64,000 nt of DNA from Apis mellifera (GCF_003254395.2 NC_037652.1:1079001-1143000); one strand, 5' to 3'. Shown: positions 13,419 through 25,946, counted from the first letter of the stretch. The notes: generated from the sequence alone by a model not told the origin. Translations and numbers: made by a program.

Positions 13419-13940
13419 TGTAAATATAATAGACTAAAAACCATCTAATGTAAATCAGGAATTGGCGAAATATCATTAATTATTTAATATCATTTATTTA
13501 TTTATTAGATTCTAAATAAATATTTTTAGGAAATGGTGTATATTATTAATTTCTATCATATATGAAATATTTTCTAGATAATAAAATATATATTTAAAAA
13601 TATATTTTCTAGATAAAATAAAGTTATTATTAATAATTGGCACATCACGTGCAAACAAGACATAAAAATTGAATGATCATTAATGATCATAATCATAAAC
13701 AAGTTTATAAATTAAAAATTAAAAGATATTAATTTTTTAATAAATACAAAAATCAATTATGAATCTAAATATTAACGAATAATGAAATTCGAAATGGGTT
13801 CATATTGATGATAACATTTATACTGAATACAATATAATATAATAAAGATATAAAAGGAAAATTGAAAAAATTATAAGAAATTTTAAGAAAATTTTAAGAA
13901 AAAAAATCTCTCTGATTGTATTAAATATATTAAATATATT

Positions 13941-13970
13941 AACCTAATCTAACCTAATCTAACTTAACCT
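13941..13970 (-). repeat. Degenerate TTAGG-like tract
   Basis: On the minus strand the tract reads as TTAGGTTAGA-type units, two of them exact (AACCTAATCT on the plus strand) followed by a mutated third. TTAGG is the common insect telomere unit. This may be a decayed interstitial telomere-like repeat or simply a 10-base microsatellite; it is too short to decide. Confidence 0.5.
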
Positions 13971-14139
13971 CTAATCCAACAAAACATCACCAAAAATTGT
14001 TCATCAAAATCTCCACTTATCAATTGCCAAGAAATCAATCTCAAATATCCATCAAATATTTCTAATCAAAATAAAAACAAAAAAAAAAAAAAAAATAAAG
14101 AAAATAAAATCTAATTATCATCACTTTTGATTTTATTAG

Positions 14140-14660
14140 AAAATCTACCCGCAACTTTTCCTTGAGTCATCCATAAGACCGCCTCCTGGCAAGGAAAGCC
14201 AACGTTTAAAGAGAAAGAGAGAAAGAGGGAGAAAGACAGAAGAAAACAATTCAGCCCCTAATTGCGTAAATCGACGCGAGAGAAACGGCACTCAAGGAAA
14301 AAGGCGTCGCGGTGTCGGCGGAGGGGGTGGTTTCGGGGGGAATGATGGTTCATTTTTGCCGGGCTTCAATCCTTTCAGAGGCTTCGTCGCCGAAAACAAG
14401 CAGCGATATATCACCGTAACGCGATTAACCCTCAAATTTTGCCCCTTAAAGGGATTAGAACAACCACCACCACGGGCTGGCTTCCACTCCACGTGTCCCT
14501 CGCGTTTTCGGGAGGATAACGATACTATATCCTCTTTGAGAGACTAACTTTTGCATATTGCCAAAACGGAACGACGAGTCGGCCATTAAACGGCCGTTTA
14601 CAAGGAACTTTGCCTCTCGTGGTGTCTATCCTCCCGCGGAGTCGTCAACAACTTCTTGGA
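14140..14660. promoter_or_regulatory. CpG-rich island with CACGTG E-box
   Basis: This GC-rich block contains a canonical E-box CACGTG at 14490-14495, the word bound by MAX heterodimers, which is notable inside a gene for a MAX partner. Overlapping frames at 14292-14492 (minus) and 14356-14547 (plus) have no domain content. The enhancer role is inference. Confidence 0.35.
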
Positions 14661-14699
14661 AATGAGACATGAGATGGAGATTCTTTGAAAGTAAATATG

Positions 14700-15410
14700 A
14701 TAAGCGTGATAAGAAGATAGAATTTTTTATGTGATTTTGAGGATAGGGGAAACGGTTAGTGATAGTGTTGCAGTTAATTTGTAAAAAATAGAAATGTTTA
14801 AAAATTTAAAATTAAGAATAAAAATTTGAAGGATATTTTTTTAAATATTTTAATTTGGATACTTAAATTTTTTAAAATATATAAATTAAAAAAATGAATT
14901 GGAAAAATTTTTATTATAGCAATTTGAAAGATTTCTTTCAAAAATTTTCTTAAATTTTTCTTGAAATTTTAATTTGGAAAAGATTTTAATCTGAGACTTG
15001 AATTTGGAATCGAAACATGAAAATTTGGATTTAAGGAATTTTTTTTTCTTATAAGTCTTTATGAAAATAAATTTCATTTTGAAATTTTTAATTTAAGAAT
15101 ATGAATTTGAAAATAAATTTAAAAATATCGATTCAATAAATTTTTTTGAAAATATTAATTTTAGATACTTGAATTTGAAAATATTTCAACTTGAAATTAT
15201 AAATTTAAAAGATTTCAATTTTCTTTATTATATTTCAATTCGAAATTTCTATTATATTTTGGAGATTTGAATTTGAAAATCTAAATTTGAAAATATATAA
15301 ATTTGAAAAATTTATTTTTAGAAATAAATTAAAATTTGAAAATGTTTAAAGAAAAATTTGAATTTTAATTCGAAGATTTTGAGATATTTCAAGATTTAAA
15401 TTTGAAATAA
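14700..15410. repeat. AATTTGAA-rich low-complexity stretch
   Basis: The sequence is dominated by recurring AATTTGAAAAT / GATTTCAATTT words, without a clear fixed period. The Lys/Phe-rich minus frame at 14886-15077 is a consequence of this composition and not a gene. Confidence 0.5.
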
Positions 15411-15419
15411 ATGAATGTC

Positions 15420-16260
15420 ATTTCATCATTTCGAACATGGATATCGTGAAATGCATTCACGCTCCACGCAGAAAACAATTGCACGGTCGAAGGGTTAATG
15501 AACTGCGATCATGTTGCGTGCTGATGGCCTAACCGAGAAGATAACGCTAATAAGACGCGGAATAACGAAAGGTAAATTATCATTGAGAATAATGGAAGAT
15601 CTTTTCGCGGAAACGTGTCGACAGAACATGATTCAACCTTCTCATTGTTGAGAAATCGAACATGAGACAAAGTTCAAATTTGTTCATTGAATGTAAAATC
15701 TGATATTTACACAAAATGTAATCGTGAATGCAATTAAATGGTAATTTAATTCAACTTCTTAACGATTATCGATTAAATAATCATTTTTTTTTAAATTATA
15801 TTAATTTTTTATGTATACATAAAATTCTTTTTATGTATATATAAATAAATGAATATAATAAATATATATATTCATACCACATTTCGACCCCATCGATTAG
15901 TCCTCTCCATATTACATCATCGCGACTTCCTACAAACGAGATAGCTCCATAGGAATCGACTGGAAAGGTCGCCTCTAATTTACGACAGCATATTTCAACC
16001 GTCGATTCCATGCCTACAGAATCCTTTGGGAGATTCAAGCAAAACCTTGAAAAGAGCTATGAGATGAACAAAAATAAAACGAATGAAAATAGGAAAAAAT
16101 GGAATGGCAGGGAAAAATCCATCTTCATGAAGTTTGGTTTATTGTCTCGATTCGATCTCTCACGAGTTCGCAACGGTTTACAGATTGAAAATTCGGGCAA
16201 AATTTGATAGAAGATTGTAATATCTTTCGTTGAAGAATCATAAATTCCGTAATCTGATAG
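15420..16260. other. Two GC-richer islands, no gene
   Basis: A CpG-rich patch at about 15430-15650 and a second at about 15880-16200 are separated by AT-rich sequence. The facing open frames at 15796-16038 (minus) and 16010-16207 (plus) lack recognisable domains. From 16260 to 17080 only AT-rich sequence is seen. Confidence 0.3.
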
Positions 16261-17084
16261 AGAATGAATAATCGTTATTCCTTGGAGATGTATATGAAAT
16301 TTATGTCCAAAGTTATGATGGATATAAAATTAGATGGATGTATTGATCTTTAAATTTCTTTACAATTTAATTAATTAAAATTAAGAATTAGAAATCGAAG
16401 AAATTTATATTTTGTTTCTAATATATTTAATAGTTATATTTATCATAAAAAACATAAAATTTATGATATCTTATCAAAATCTTACAAAATCATATTTTAT
16501 ATTCAAAAAAAATTTATTGATGTGTGAATTATTATTTTTAGTTTATTGATTTTAGAAAAAATATAAAGAAATTTATCAATGATTAATTATTTTTTAATTT
16601 TTTAAAAAATGTATACAGAGAATTCAATACATGAATTGTTGAAATATAATTTTTATGTATTATATAATATTCAAATATACATTAAGAAAAATAGAAAAAT
16701 TAAAAAGCTGATATTCTATTATAATTTTTTATTAGAAAGATTTTCGTATATAATAGTTTCGTATATAATAATTTATTTTAAATTTTATAATATAGAAATT
16801 AAAATATTTCACATATTTTTTACAAAATATTTCTATGACATTCTATTATTTTATCATTTCTAGATGATACAATCTTTAAAATTTATACAAAACTTTCACT
16901 TTTTAAATTTCAATAAGAAATACTTTGAAATTCAATTATTTTCATTTTCTCATTGCATTTCAAATTTCTTTCAACACATATATAACAACAGTATCATTTT
17001 TAATTCGATAAGTCGATTTCAATCAATTGCCAAAAATAATTTTAATTAAATAACATTAAAAAAAAATTAGATAAATTTAAATTT

Positions 17085-17640
17085 AACCATATTCAAATTA
17101 AAAAGAAAAAAAAATATTGTCAATCTCTTTTAAAGAATAAAATTTTTAAAATTTGATCACAAATCAAGGAAATTAACCCGAATAGAAGTTCACGTTCGTC
17201 GATAATCAGAAAAACGTCGTCACGTGCAAACATTTATCGGCTGACCTCCAACTTCATTGCTCGTGTTACATAGCACAACTTAAGCAGCTTCGAATAAAAT
17301 TGGATAAATTTAAATCTAGTGCAATAAATCTTTCCAATTTTATCACCAAATAATTTTACTCTGCAGTTTATTCGAATTAAAAAAAAAAAAATAAGAGAAG
17401 GCAACATACAGATTTAATCCATAGATTCAATTTTCCGAAAGTAAAGTCTTCAAAATTTGATCACAAATCCGCGAATCAGGAGATGAGAGGAGAATAGGAA
17501 TTGGCATTGGCTGATAGTCAGAGGAACATGTCGTCGTCGCGTGCAAGTTTTTATCGGCCTCCAACTTAGTTGCCCGTCTTACGTAGCAGAACTTCATAAG
17601 CGGCGTCGAACGAACCGGAAGTTTGCTAACGTGCTGACTC
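17085..17640. repeat. Two-copy tandem duplication, offset about 304-317 bp
   Basis: Copy 1 (about 17085-17350) and copy 2 (about 17370-17640) share AAATTTGATCACAAATC (17149 and 17453), CGTGCAA and TTTATCGGC (17233 and 17550), CCTCCAACTT and TACGTAGCA/TACATAGCA words in the same order. Copy 1 has CACGTG at 17221-17226 where copy 2 has CGCGTG at 17538. Copy 1 is more AT-shifted. The minus frame at 17427-17723 is inside copy 2 and has no domain. Confidence 0.85.
17624..17640. promoter_or_regulatory. MARE/AP-1-like site
   Basis: The word GTGCTGACTCAGCC matches 12 of the 13 bases of the palindromic Maf recognition element (TGCTGACTCAGCA), with the AP-1 core TGACTCA. This site class is bound by CNC-Maf/bZIP factors in insects. 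The match is read directly from the sequence; function is inferred. Confidence 0.35.
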
Positions 17641-18889
17641 AGCCGGTTCCTCTCGACGCGAATTCGCGGTAATACGCAACGATTCTGCTGAGGGCTCGTA
17701 AAAATGTCCGACCTCCATTCCACCTTCTCTATAAGATTTCGTCAAACAGCGGGGACCGTTCTTACGAAAGTGAGTTACGATTCATATAATTTTGGGAAAG
17801 GAAGAAAGTAATTTGTGAGTATCGTTAGATCGCATAATAGAATGGAACGAGAAAAATTAAAATTGTATGATTATCTTATAATGATAGAGACTTATAGAGA
17901 CTATATTAAGCATCCCGATTTTAATGTGTAAAAAATATCTATTTTGTGTAAAATTATTCTTTACATTGAAATTTTTATTTTTATTTTTATTTTTTTTTTT
18001 AGATTTATATTATTAAATATATTTAAAAAATTTTTAATTCTTATTTTTATTGCTTTTATTGTTAATTTATAATAGTCTTTTCTTATGTTATAAATTTATT
18101 GTAAAATAATAATTTTCTTTAAGATATTTTAAACTTAAGATAATTCGAATTTTGTTATGCAAAATTATTTTTAGATAATAAGATTATATATTGAAAATAA
18201 AAGTTTAAATTACTATACGTTAATGAATAAAAATTTATAAAATCGAGAAAAATGATTTTTAAATGAATTACGATACGTCAAAAAATTTGTAGATCAAATT
18301 TCAATTTTAATAATTAAATTACTATTGAAAATAATTTCTGTTCACTATATAGAGAATATTTTATTCTTATAAAACTAAAACTTTTATAAAACTCTTCAAA
18401 TTTAATGAATATGTAAATCGTAATTATAAAATTTATATTGTGAATTTTTTTTATTAATGCATTAAATACTTACATCAATAATGATTTTTATTAATATTTA
18501 TCTTTTGTCAAAAGAACAAATTTTATAAAATATTACAATTTTTTTAAAAAAATATTCATTGTATATTATTATAATTGTTATTTTTAATTATATTATAAAT
18601 TAATTGAAATTGAACAATATTTTTATTATAAATCCTACTTTTCTTTCAATAAACGAATATTAAAATTTTACAGAATATATTGAATAAAAGAAAAAAATAT
18701 AAATTTAATTTTCAAAATTGAATATATAATTATCATATCTTGTAAAAGTTAAATCTGTATGAATTAATAATAGATAAAATTATTTTTCAATGGATTATAT
18801 ATATATAAAATAAATTCTGTATTTTTATCCTTTTACTAAATATAAATGATAAAGATTATCTTTCAGAAAATTCCATGACTTTATTCTCT

Positions 18890-19330
18890 ATCCAGCATGA
18901 AAAGAGAGAGAAAGAGAGAAATCATCGATTTAAGTATTCTTAAACGAAGACAGAGAGAGAAAAGTTTGGTTAATTACAAAGTTAAATTAAATATTGATAT
19001 GCAAGAATCCAACTTCCTCCAAGCGAAATAGCTTATAGAATTTTACGCGATCGTTCTGATCATCAGCATGGTTTCTAAACAGGCGATATTTAAATGAGGG
19101 AAAACTTTCGATTAACGAGAAGAGAAAAAAAGTTGTCAGATTGAAGCAAGATGATATTTTCCACGAGTTCGGGATGATTGTTATATGAACGTGTAATATT
19201 AATCGTTTCTCGATTCTAATGGTTCGATGGAAGTTAGGATGGAAGCATGGTAACCGCTAATTAACGAGTAAACTGCTAACTAACCGATCTATTCCTAACT
19301 TTATGGAATAGAATCCGGTATGCACGATGG
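18890..19330. other. GC-richer island, no gene
   Basis: It opens with a GA-rich run (GAGAGAGAAAGAGAGA type, 18901-18965), followed by moderate-GC sequence to about 19330. The divergent short frames at 19301-19516 (minus) and 19320-19547 (plus) have no domain. From 19550 to 20364 only AT-rich sequence is seen. Confidence 0.3.
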
Positions 19331-20364
19331 AGCTAACTCAATATCTTCTAAAACATTCAAATTTAAATATCGAGACGAAATAATGATTTCGAATATGGAT
19401 TTTAACATATTATATAAAATTATATTAATTTTAAAAGAAGAACATATGACATTTTTTATAAATTTGATTTTTAAATTTTTAGAATTGGAATTTATATTTT
19501 TATATCTCTTTATCAAAAGTAAATATCGATCTCTTTCAAATATTTAGAAACGAAATCATTTCCAAATATAAAATTTTTAAATCTTTATTTTTCTTTATAT
19601 TTTTTTATGAGATGCTAAGTTATATTTCTATGCGTTTCAAAAGAACATGTTAAAATATTTTTTAAAAATTTTCAGAAACATAAATAAATTAATATTCAAT
19701 TTAACAAAAATTTAAAAAAAAAATCATATAAATTTAAAAGATTATTATAAAGGATAGATTTCAATCTTTAAATTTATTATGGATTCAGTCCGGATTGGAA
19801 AAAATTTTTCAACATTTTTATAATCGATTCAATTCTCAAAAATTTTTGAGAAAATATCTTTATTTTTCTATTTACTACATGATAAATTTACTACATAAAA
19901 ACATTTTTGAAAAAAACGAATTCAAAATTGTGAATGTATGAGATTTAAAATGAATTCAGATTGATTGTTGTATGATTTTCTTACAAAGTTATATCGATAA
20001 TTTATCACTAAATATTGTTTCACTTATGTTTTTTATTATATTTCTTAAATAAAAAATTTTAAAGTACTATAAGTTTAAATTTTAATTTTCAATTTCTTTT
20101 CTAATATTATCTATAAAATCTATAAAATTCAAATGTTATAATTTTTTTATTTTTTTTTTAAAATATCTTTGACTCTGAAACTCAATCTATTCTTTATAAG
20201 AATAATTCAAAATGTTCAAAACATATTCAAATTCATATCAATATTTTCCCTTGTAAATATTGCAATAAAATATCTCTCAATATTTTCAACGATCACACAC
20301 AACTGATGAAGACATTAGTAAAATATTAAAAATCTATATGCTAACAAATATAAAATATTTAATA

Positions 20365-21610
20365 TTAACACTAGATTTACGGACATTGACTATACACCTT
20401 TTTTTACTGAAATCCTTCTTTTTGACAGATATATTAAAATGCAATTTTTTGTAAATTATTTATTTAAAATCTATAGATTTTTATTTATTATTGTCTTCAA
20501 TATATTTTTTACATGTAAACTCTATCTTGAATATATAGTTTTCGTATATATACTTGTTAGATTTAATGCAAATATAATTAGACTGAAGACCATATACTGA
20601 ATTGAACTTAGTATTTTGTTCATCGTGATGATCATTGCCCAATTCTTCAGCTAATTGAAAGAAAAAATTCTTTCGAGTTTTGTTTACTCCAATTTATTAC
20701 AATTTTGCTCTCTTTGTATAATAATCCAGGTATTGATGACTGTCAAATCTAAACAATTATAAAACACATGAAGGGACCATCTATGGGATCCTGCTTTAAT
20801 AGTATTTTCTTCATTATCAATATCTTTTATTTCACTTTCGCTTTCAATATCTAAAATAATTCTTTTTCTTTTACGGTATGTATTGTAAATTTTCATTCCT
20901 ATGTCGTCAGAATCTTCAATTATTATTTTATATTGTCAAATTCGCTTTCGCATAATTCGTTTATATTAGAATCCGATTCAAATTGGTTGATCTTCATTTA
21001 TGCTAATTATTCTTTTTATTCTTTTTATTATTCTTTTTATTACTCTTTTTTATCAATTCCATGTCTTTTGAAGACTTGCCCATAATAATATAAATGAAAA
21101 AAAATATATTTTTTTGGAATTTTTGCTAAGTTTACAAATAGCACTTATTTTTTTTTATAAAACACACTATTGAAATTATCTTTCACGTAAATCTATTTGT
21201 TTTAATAAAATAATAAGACAGATTCATTTACAAAAATCACTTTTTTCTCTGCCAAAATTCACCGTTGAAGGAATTATTTGTTATCATATCACAATTATAA
21301 ACAACTTGTTTAATTATGTATTGCTAAAGAATCATCATTTGCTTGATATTGTTTTTTCTCATTCATTATTTTATTTTTGTTATTTTGCAATAATTGATTT
21401 ATATAAATTAACCCGTCAAATTGACAGATTTTCGTAAAAATAAGTATACAACATCTAGAAATAATAAAATATAAATGATCCAAAGAAAACGAATAGAAAT
21501 ATATATTTGCTGCATTATATTATTAAAAACCAATATATAATGTTTAAAGAATAATATTTGCATATTCAGAATTTTTAAGCAAAATCGAAATTCCGTAAAT
21601 CTAGTATTAA
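20365..21610 (-). mobile_element. piggyBac-type element, internally deleted
   Basis: Both ends carry TTAA (20365-20368 and 21607-21610), the fixed target site of piggyBac transposons. Next to it are near-perfect terminal inverted repeats, CACTAGATTTACGGA at the left and TACTAGATTTACGGA (reverse complement of 21592-21606) at the right, 14 of 15 identical. TTGACAGAT recurs subterminally near both ends (about 20424 and 21423). The element is about 1.24 kb, roughly half the length of a complete piggyBac element, and encloses a broken transposase on the minus strand. It is non-autonomous. Confidence 0.88.
20597..20997 (-). pseudogene. piggyBac transposase remnant
   Basis: The remnant starts at an ATG at 20995-20997 with an acidic N-terminal stretch, meets stop codons, and continues in another frame. 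A 70-residue open segment (20896-20684) has a basic/acidic start, then HRWSLHVFYNCLDLT, which matches the family block just before the transposase C terminus (RRWP-x-x-VFYN-x-LDL). After two stops the frame resumes with FFFQLAEEL, matching the family's FL-x-x-L-x-x-EL block. The catalytic Asp region between the acidic N terminus and this block is absent, so an internal deletion fused the two ends. It cannot encode an active enzyme. Confidence 0.82.
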
Positions 21611-22229
21611 TATAATCGAAATCAATTTTTAATATTTTTTCAGTATCCATCATAATAAATAATAATATAATTTATTATATTTTTAGATGTGTTAACATTC
21701 ACACAGCCATTAGTAGATCTAACATTTCTATAGTAAAATAAAAATGCTTATTTATTTTCGAACTTTTAGATAATTAATTGAAATATATTTTTTAATATAA
21801 ATATATATATATTTGCTAAAATGCAAATTTTTTTCAAATTTTAACGGAAAATCTGAGTTTGAAAAACTTTAGACACAAGATATTAAATAGGTTTCGAAAT
21901 ACGAGAAAATTTATGATACCGAATATATTGCATACATAATTTAAATATAATTCAATATTATAAATGAAGTTAATGAATAAAAAATCTGTCATAGAATTGA
22001 CCAAAAAATATTTAATAAAATTATAATAAAAATGACGTTGTTCAAAATCAAAAAAATCTAGCTGGCAAAACTTTAATTTCTAGATTTAAAAAACATTCGC
22101 CAACAAACAAGAATACCAAAAGAATATTAAAATAAATATGTGCAGGAAATTTTTAATATAAAACTACTAAATAATAAATAATTGCAATTAAAAACACTGA
22201 GAAACTCATAATAACTCATGATAATTTCA

Positions 22230-22560
22230 TATTCAATTTCTCAAGAAATTCCAATTATCCTCAAAAACCACCCTCATCCCCCGATCCCCCTCGCTCGAAA
22301 CCGTGACATTGAAACGAGGCATTGTAGTAATAGTTGACTCATAATTCGCGGATTGTTCCAATTTTACTCTCGACGAAGAACGATATTTATATAGGGAAGC
22401 TTTTGCCTGAATTCTCCTAACGAGCTGACTCAGCCAATCTTGCTGCTTCATCGCCTGCAAAATCACGAAATTAGAAATCTGCGGCCTAAAATCGTTCCTC
22501 CGGTGCAATGACCAAAAGACATGCGATTGATCATTGAGATGAATTTCAACTCTGGAATTT
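22230..22560. other. Isolated GC-richer island with open minus frame
   Basis: A block of moderate GC sits inside more than 3 kb of AT-rich DNA. It contains the longest uninterrupted open frame of the window (22233-22697 minus, 154 residues) but no domain that I recognise. A plausible splice acceptor on the minus strand (TTTTGCAG ending at 22455) and a second AP-1 core, GCTGACTCAGC at 22423-22433, lie within it. It may be a regulatory block or an alternative last exon of the MXD gene; the evidence is too weak to call it coding. Confidence 0.3.
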
Positions 22561-23939
22561 GTCTTTTTGAAATTATTATATCTTAATTCCTTGACTTCAG
22601 TAATTTCATTCAAAATTTGTTCATATTGACAATTAATAGATTGTAAATGTTTATATATATATGATAAATATATAAAAAAAATATGACATTTATACATGAG
22701 AAATATACAAATATGTTTGGAAAATTTTTCTAATATGCAATATAAGATAAAGTATCGGTATATTAATATTAAATATTGTTAATAGGACAATAGATATTAA
22801 TATAATTTAATACTTAATGATTAATATTTAATTAAATATGATATTAAATTTTAAACGTAGATAATATTAAATATAAGCAATCATTACAATATGATTTATA
22901 TTATATTATAATGTACAATAAAAATTTATAATTACAATAAATTACAAATATTTTCTCTAAATTCGATAGTGTTAATTGACAATACTTATAGAATATAGAT
23001 AAGAATTTAATTTTATAATAAGAATTTCTATGTTACAATATGATGGTATCAATATTATAATTAATACAAATTTGGCAATACGATTTATATTTTATTCATT
23101 ACTTTCTAATGAATAATGAAAATAGAATCATCTTTGATCTAGTTCTCTTCTAATAATATTCTATTTTTTCAATTTTTCAGCACTTCACATATCGAAAAAT
23201 ATTTTCATAAAATTTAATTCATCATTGTAACAATTACATTGAATTGTTATATTGAAATTCAAAATTACAAACTATTACATTTAATATTCAATTAATAACT
23301 CAATTAACAAGAATAGAAAAATGTAATTAATAATCAACATTGATTACATATTATTATTATTGATATTACATAATTATAATATTAAAAAATTTACACATTT
23401 AAACATTTTTGACAGACGAAATCAATTTGATGAAAGAAATATTTTACGTAAGCATGACATAATACATTTACACGGATAATAATATATGTATGTATATTCT
23501 TTTAAACATATATATGAAAAATATATGCTTTATGCAAAGAATGCAAAATAAAAAATATATTTTTAAAAATCTCTAATCACAAAATATTTCCGTTCATATT
23601 TAATTTTATTCATTTAAAAGATACATATGCATATTTTTATAGAAATCTATTAATTAGTTAAAAATAAAAAGATAGAAATATTCAGAATTAGTAATTGTTT
23701 TACAATTGAATTATAATAAAATTTGCAATAAATAATTTTCAAAATTACATTATTCTCAATTTTGCAATTTTGAAAATTCATAATTTTATAGAAATGCTAT
23801 TTTAAATAAAAAAATTAAATTCACTCTGATTCTCATTAAATACAAAATAAAATTTGATGAAAAGATATTTTTAATGTTTTCAGAAAAATTTTAATTAAAG
23901 AAATAAAATCTTAAAACATCTATAGATATTTAAGATAAG

Positions 23940-24190
23940 ATCATATATGATTCATATTTTATTTATTATATATTATTATTATTATTTTTATTTTATTTAT
24001 TATTTTATATTATTATTTATTTTATTTATATTTTATATTATTATTATTTTATTTATTACATTAAATAAATATTTATTTATTATAAATTTATTAGATATAT
24101 TTATTTATTATAATTTATTATAAATATTTATAATGAATATTTTTTTAAAAATTTATAAAAATTATTTTTATAAATAAAATAATAAAAATA
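23940..24190. repeat. TTA/TTTA-rich microsatellite region
   Basis: Compound runs of TTA, TTTA and TATT units extend for about 250 bases with no fixed long period. No gene is present. From 22700 to 23940 and from 24650 to 25460 I see only AT-rich sequence; a CpG-poor moderate-GC patch lies at about 24410-24640. Confidence 0.6.
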
Positions 24191-25472
24191 AAAGAAAATA
24201 TCAACAATTCAATTTCACTTATTATACAGTCACCTATTATACAGTTTGTCGAATAATATTCATTTATTTTAGAGTATTAATATTCTGTTAGTGATATATA
24301 TTGAGAAGAAATAAGAAATGTAAATGCGAATTTTATTATGAAAAAAATTCTGTCAAAAATGATATGGTAATTTGTGAAAATATTTACGTTTAAACATTAA
24401 CCTAGCAACGAATCAGCTTCAACCTCATAGCCATAGAATCTTATAACCCCCTTTTGAATAATCCATAAAATCCTAAGCACCCGTTTACCAAAATGATTTA
24501 AAGTGAACAAGATGAACATGCAAGCTAGACTGAAGGGGGAAATTTTATGTCCACTAAGTATTGCTACTGAACTTCAGATTTATGACATGTTGTTAATATT
24601 GAGCCACCTACAGGATTTCTGCAGACCAATATAAATCAATTTTAAACGTTTAATTTCAACTATTAAAAAGATTAAGAAATAAAATAAAATTATTCTTAAA
24701 AATAATAATTCCTATTTGTTTATATCTTAAAATATCAACGAAGTTGTACGTAATCAGAAAAAACATATATCAATATTTAAATTTATTAATATATCAATGA
24801 TTGTACTTGAATCACTCAAGTAGCGAGATCATGAGTTGTCATATAATTAATTTAGGATAAATCTCATATTTATTATTACATTTACATAGTGTATATAGTA
24901 TAATATAGTATAATGGTCCACTTTTGAATCATTTGCCCTTAAAAATATAATTTACAGCTCGTTAAATAATATTTTTCATAAATATTAATAATTACTAGTA
25001 AATAGTATAAATGTTAAAAGAATATTTTAAAGTTTATTAGATTACTTATTATAATACATTTTTATAAATAAATAATTTAAGATCATAAACAAAAATTAAA
25101 GACAAAATAAGCGTTTGATTTATAAGTTTCAATAGTTTGAATTTTATATCCAAGTTTTTATTACTTCTATAAAGATTCAAATTATTATTTTGTTGTCAAA
25201 AATAATTTTTTCTTTAAACTTATAACTATATTATAATTTATGTTCTACTGATTTAAACAGTCTTTAATTTATTATTAAAAGATCTAAAAGAAAGAATATT
25301 AATATTTATAACAACAACAATTTTTTTAAAATTTTAAAATTTTATTACCGCTAAGATAATCGTCAATAACATTTTTTTAATTCATTCTATCTATCCTAAC
25401 CAGATTAGGTAAGATTAGCATAAAAGATATTAGAGAAATATCATTTTTAACCCAATACATCTTACCAATAAA

Positions 25473-25478
25473 TTTATT
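25473..25478 (-). terminator. Candidate poly(A) signal AATAAA
   Basis: On the minus strand AATAAA lies about 80 bases after the stop codon that would be reached if the zipper exon were read through its donor. A G/T-rich stretch (TTGGTAAGATGTATTGGGTT) follows. In DNA this AT-rich the hexamer is common by chance, so the call depends on transcript evidence. Confidence 0.25.
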
Positions 25479-25624
25479 AAAAATCAAAAACTAACCTACC
25501 AATCGTCCCTACTCGCACCAATAATAACAAAATTGGTGCCAGAGGTAACAAAATAGTTAAACGGCGAACAGTGTCATCAAACACGAAACAAGAGCAAGCA
25601 TACGAAACATAGAAGAATACTTAC

Positions 25625-25946
25625 CGGACTCCGAGACGGAGGGACTGCCCGCAGACCTGTCGGAGTTCCTGGAGCTGGCCGTGGAGCTGGTTGACGAGGC
25701 CGTGCCAAGCGAGCACTCGGAAACGCTGCGCCGTTTTGAGAGGAGAGCTGCAGCCGCGGCGGCTCCGGGGCCGCAAGAGGAACCGGTCGGGGCGCTCGAG
25801 CTCAGCCCGTGGAGGCCGTGGAGGCCGTGTAACCCGTGCAGGCCCGTCTGGTTCGTCAGCTGCTCCAGCCGTCGTCTCAGGAACCTCTGTTCGCGGGACA
25901 GCTGTTCCTTGTGCACGGCGTGCTTGCGCTCGCGCTCCTCCAGGCT
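25625..25946 (-). CDS. MXD-family gene: leucine zipper exon
   Basis: This exon encodes the end of helix 2, the leucine zipper and part of the C-terminal region of a MAX-dimerization repressor, a nuclear protein that pairs with MAX and competes with MYC at E-boxes. The first 30 residues (SLEERERKHAVHKEQL to RRRLEQL) match the vertebrate MXD1 zipper without a gap, with Leu at positions 2, 16, 23 and 30 and His at heptad position 9. Next come four LHG repeats, an Ala run, SKRRSVSEC and a Ser-rich stretch. The acceptor TTGCAG ends at 25947; the donor CCG|GTAAGT starts at 25624. It joins the bHLH exon in phase 0 and ends in phase 1 (322 bp). Third codon positions are almost all G or C, unlike the bHLH exon. 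The following C-terminal exon was not found. Confidence 0.9.

Noticed and set aside
20990..21060. TTATTCTTT-type microsatellite as a separate insertion
   Set aside because: It lies inside the piggyBac element and is only a short low-complexity expansion there.
22233..22697. 154-residue minus-strand open frame as a separate gene
   Set aside because: No recognisable domain, an AT-rich N-terminal half with Ile/Tyr/Lys composition typical of chance frames, and no matching splice context for the whole frame.
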